NCBI GenBank assembly: GCA_963580455.1
Contig: OY756967.1
Coordinates: 8,826,501-8,890,500, forward strand
Source of the DNA: Euonymus europaeus
Taxonomy: Eukaryota > Streptophyta > Magnoliopsida > Celastrales > Celastraceae
Length of the DNA stretch: 64,000 bases
Direction: 5' to 3'
Below, piece after piece: positions 61,032-64,000 of this stretch (positions within the stretch are counted from its first letter, which is position 1; each line of letters starts with the position of its first letter). Under the pieces are notes generated by a model, which was not told the DNA's origin, did no database searches, and saw nothing but the letters and a program-made list of their open reading frames with translations. The translations under genes and the position numbers were made by a program.

Positions 61032-63405
61032 TGTAATACCCTGACCCAAAAAGATAGAAATAAAATTTAAGTGTAAATTCGGGTTCAGAAAATATATATA
61101 TCAAGAATTGGACTAAGGTTGATTAAAAATGAGTGAGTCATAAATTAAATATAATTAATAGGAGTGAAACATTGAATAAACATAAAAGTGTTAACTAATA
61201 TATATATATATATATGGATACAAATACATAGTATAGTATATATATATATATTGACCACACTTCGGTGGAGTCAATTGACTCCACCGAAGTGGAGTTATAT
61301 TGTAATACATAGTTTATATATATAAAAAAAATTATTAAATGAATGGTGCTGGCCCGTTTAAACAAACAAAAAAAATTGGTTTGGCCGAAAGCCACAAACA
61401 GAAACCACGAGCGACAGAGAAGGAAAAGAGAGAAGAAGAAAGAGTGGGAGAAGGAGAAAGAGGGAGGAAGGAGAGCTAGGAACTTAGTTTTGAGTGGAGA
61501 TTTAAGCAATGTTGAAGGTTGAAGGTTCAAGGAAGACTTTGGGTTTATTTGGCTCTTGAAAGAGGTAAGGATATATTTTGAAATTTTCATGATTTTGTTC
61601 AATTTTTCTGTCATTCATGTTAGAAATGTGATAAGAGTACGAGAATGAATAAACTTGTGGTTTAAAAATGGAAGTTAAAGAGATTATATGCATTTTTGGA
61701 AAATGGGTGCCTAAGGAACGAATTTCTTCGATTCCGTTGATTGGGTTCGAGTTTGAGGCTTAATTTTGGATATGTTGGTGATTTAGGATTGGGTAACCTA
61801 CCCTCCAAATTTGAGACGATTCCGTTAAGGAATCGATAGGGTGTTAGTGTAAACCTAAGAGGGAAACTTGGGGTTTACGGGGTTCGAGTAAGAATTTGAA
61901 CTTGGAATTTCATATGGGGGTTTAATAATATATATTAGGAGACTTGAAATTGTTAATTTGGAATGGGTAGGTATAAAGGAGTGCGATTGCACATTTTAGG
62001 CTAATATGGCCTAGTTGAGAGAAATGTTCGATTTCAATGTTTATTGAATTTATTTCATATATATATATATGAGGTTGGTTATGTTTTGACATTCTATGGG
62101 GTTTGACTTTGCTTCTTTATTAGGTCTGGGGAAGTCGGAACCCTAAATCGGAAATTGGTAGTAGCATTTTCTATTATTGCTTGGATAACGAGGTAGGGAT
62201 TCTTACCCTTTTATTTCATTCCTTAGAGATTTCTCACTTCATTCTAAAGAGCGGTTGGTAATCCTTCATTGGTCTTTGATTTGAGTTCTTGCCTAGATTG
62301 CTTCCTAGGAAGAACGAGCCATGATTGTTATTATTGAATTTATTGCATAACCGAATACATGTTTGATCATCTATCAAGCATAATTTATTCTCAAACATGC
62401 ATCACGTAGTTACGTATGTATAAAGGATTTATATATATATGTTTATTCTTGCATATTGGACATGCTCATTAGATGCATTAGGAGTTGCGGGCACGGGCTC
62501 GTAGTTCCTATAAGAGTTACGTGTGGATGTGGGGGTCCGAGGGCGGGACGAGACCAACGTCTTATGGCTGGAGAGCTAATTAAGAGTTTGGTCATATAAC
62601 CGTGTCGGATGTCTCATGGGGTGACACCTATGTCGTCTGGGGCAGTGTCAAGGTTTCCGATGATATACCGAACATCCGTTGAAAAATGCCAAGAGGGACC
62701 ATATAGTGATGAAGTTGTTGTTTATTATTAATGTGCTCATAATAGATGCCATGTTGCTGCATTATGCCATGTTTTCCAATTCGGCCGGATTATCTCGTTA
62801 AATCTTTATTTCCCTACTGAGCCTTCTGCTCACCCTACTTCTTTTCTATGATCTTCAGGTGAATCTGGTACGAATGTCCAGCCGACGGATCAGTAGGTGG
62901 AGACGTGACATGGAAACGCCACCTTGGGGCTTAGGTTCTTGACCATGTGAAAACTCTTGTTATCTAGTACATTTAGTACTTAGATTGGTTTAATGGATTA
63001 AGTATTTATCTTTCTTTTACTTTATGAAGAGGATGATGAACGGTCGAGAGCTGCGCCGTTAAACCGGGACTCTCGTACCGAGATTATGGAACTATGTTCC
63101 GGATGTTGAACTATATACTGGTTATGTGATGGATGATTTTTCTTTTACGTATCTTGCATGTGATTAGGTGGCCTGAGGCCCTGCCTAGAGTGTGAATGTG
63201 GTTAGCTGGCCTAAGGCCCTGCTAGGTTGCGGATTGAGATTTATTTATGATATATATATATATATTTGTTGCACAGGTTGGCATTCTCCGATTTACGGGG
63301 AGATGCTGCCAGATTTTCGGTAGAATCCGTGTTAGGTTGACGTGAGAGGAAGTCTTTAGGAGACTAGTGATGTCATCGGTAGCGCTCCCGGTTTGGGGCG
63401 TTGCA
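61032..63405 (+). repeat. LTR of the 61032 element
   Basis: It runs from TGTAATACCCTG to GGGGCGTTGCA, 2374 bp, directly before the PBS. It contains a 34-base palindrome at 61258-61291, a GA-rich tract at 61405-61475, a GTAAGG donor at 61565, an acceptor to 62858, GGCCTGAGGCC near 63170, and short AT dinucleotide runs (for example 61199-61215 and 62060-62073). Confidence 0.85.
61258..61291. promoter_or_regulatory. 34-base perfect palindrome in the LTR
   Basis: CACTTCGGTGGAGTCAA is followed by its exact reverse complement TTGACTCCACCGAAGTG. It lies upstream of the GA-rich tract, like the palindromes of the other two LTR families. It may be a binding site or a DNA cruciform. Confidence 0.6.
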
Positions 63406-63408
63406 GTT

Positions 63409-63420
63409 TGGTATCAAAGC
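63409..63420 (+). other. Primer binding site, tRNA-Met type
   Basis: TGGTATCAAAGC lies three bases after the LTR end, with one mismatch to the usual TGGTATCAGAGC. Confidence 0.82.
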
Positions 63421-63582
63421 GAGGTTAGATTACGGATTTACGTAGGATCTGGGGCTGGGTCCTAGTTGTGTGTTAGTAAGTCTCCAAGCCATGTCATGCT
63501 CTCTGCTGATCCGGTACGTATTCCTTCCCTTAAATCCTCATTCTTTGTTTAGTACTGAGTATTTAAATCTGTTGTGGCGCAG

Positions 63583-64000
63583 ATGGATACTCGTAGGGAG
63601 ACACGTTCTTCTCGTACTGTGGCAACCCCAGATGGTAGAGGCCGACGAGGGAGACCGAGGGGCCGTGGTAGAGGCCGGGTTGAGGGAGTGGCGCGCGTTA
63701 CCAGGCGCACTCTTAGCACACAGGGGTCACTGCCGGAGATGGGCACTAGTGACAGAGTTGGGGAGATAGTCCATGAGGGATTATATACTGATGAGGGTCA
63801 GGAGAGGACCTCAGAACAAGTACTACCAACTGTACAGGTTACTGCGAGCGCTACTACTGGGCAACCTATGACGTTGGAGGTTTTGGCTGGAATTGTGACA
63901 AATTTAACTCAGGTGGTGCAGGCGCAGGCACAAACACAGGCTCAAGCCTTAGCCCAGATTCAGGCTCAAGTTCAGGCTCAGGCTCAAGCCCAGGCTCAGG
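63583..64000 (+). CDS. Partial gypsy gag (N-terminal end)
   Basis: From ATG 63583 a single frame stays open to the window edge (139 codons). It begins MDTRRETRSSR and has an RG-rich block (RGRRGRPRGRGRGR), which would bind RNA. It then has VGEIVHEGL and TTGQPMTLE, matching EEIVQEGL and TTGRQPVTME in the gag at 2974. It ends in a long Gln/Ala repeat (QAQAQTQAQ). The matching start context supports ATG 2860 as the start of the other gag. No stop is seen in the part present. Confidence 0.82.
   Translation, partial: MDTRRETRSSRTVATPDGRGRRGRPRGRGRGRVEGVARVTRRTLSTQGSLPEMGTSDRVGEIVHEGLYTDEGQERTSEQVLPTVQVTASATTGQPMTLEVLAGIVTNLTQVVQAQAQTQAQALAQIQAQVQAQAQAQAQ

Larger units (their letters stand above)
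61032..64000 (+). mobile_element. 5' part of another Tekay-like Ty3/gypsy element
   Basis: LTR 61032-63405, PBS 63409-63420 and the start of gag at 63583 running off the window. It appears inserted into the preceding LTR. It is clearly related to, but well diverged from, the element at 534-9790. Confidence 0.85.

Overview
The window looks like repeat-dense plant heterochromatin, probably (peri)centromeric DNA of a eudicot with abundant satellites. The evidence is Ty3/gypsy retrotransposons of the chromodomain-bearing Tekay (Del) type, a large non-autonomous LTR element with Ogre/Tat-like termini, a hAT transposase relic and about 29 kb of tandem satellite DNA. I see no ordinary host gene and no tRNA or rRNA gene. 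I cannot name the species.

Layout. (1) 1-9790: the end of one Tekay-type copy, a shared LTR, a nearly intact second copy (tRNA-Met-type PBS, gag-pol with two premature stops, PPT) and its 3' LTR, in tandem LTR-sharing order. (2) 9791-12150: an unassigned spacer and a 5'-truncated relative whose LTR carries two internal deletions. (3) 12151-12667: an antisense hAT/DUF659 relic cut by that LTR. (4) 12668-15079: array A1 of a ~155-bp satellite. (5) 15080-32185: a 17.1-kb block of a LARD-like element (partial internal region, LTR, complete internal region, truncated LTR) that interrupts the satellite in phase. Its first LTR holds an antisense solo LTR with a 5-bp target-site duplication. (6) 32186-36560: array A2 of the same satellite. 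(7) 36561-37490: ~170-bp transitional monomers. (8) 37491-58840: a ~160-bp satellite B array with a 14-monomer higher-order repeat, an 11-monomer derivative, and a compound 25-monomer unit of 3986 bp present twice at near identity. (9) 58841-64000: a gypsy LTR cut by the insertion of another Tekay-like element, whose LTR, PBS and gag start are seen.

The most unusual material is structural rather than coding. The LARD carries three different families of short hairpins, one with covarying stems. The gypsy LTRs of three related elements each carry their own unrelated palindrome near the same place, upstream of a GA-rich tract and a conserved intron-like donor/acceptor pair. The satellite B array preserves a readable history of unequal exchange.

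All family names come from recognising motifs by eye. Counts of differences between copies are manual spot checks, not alignments.
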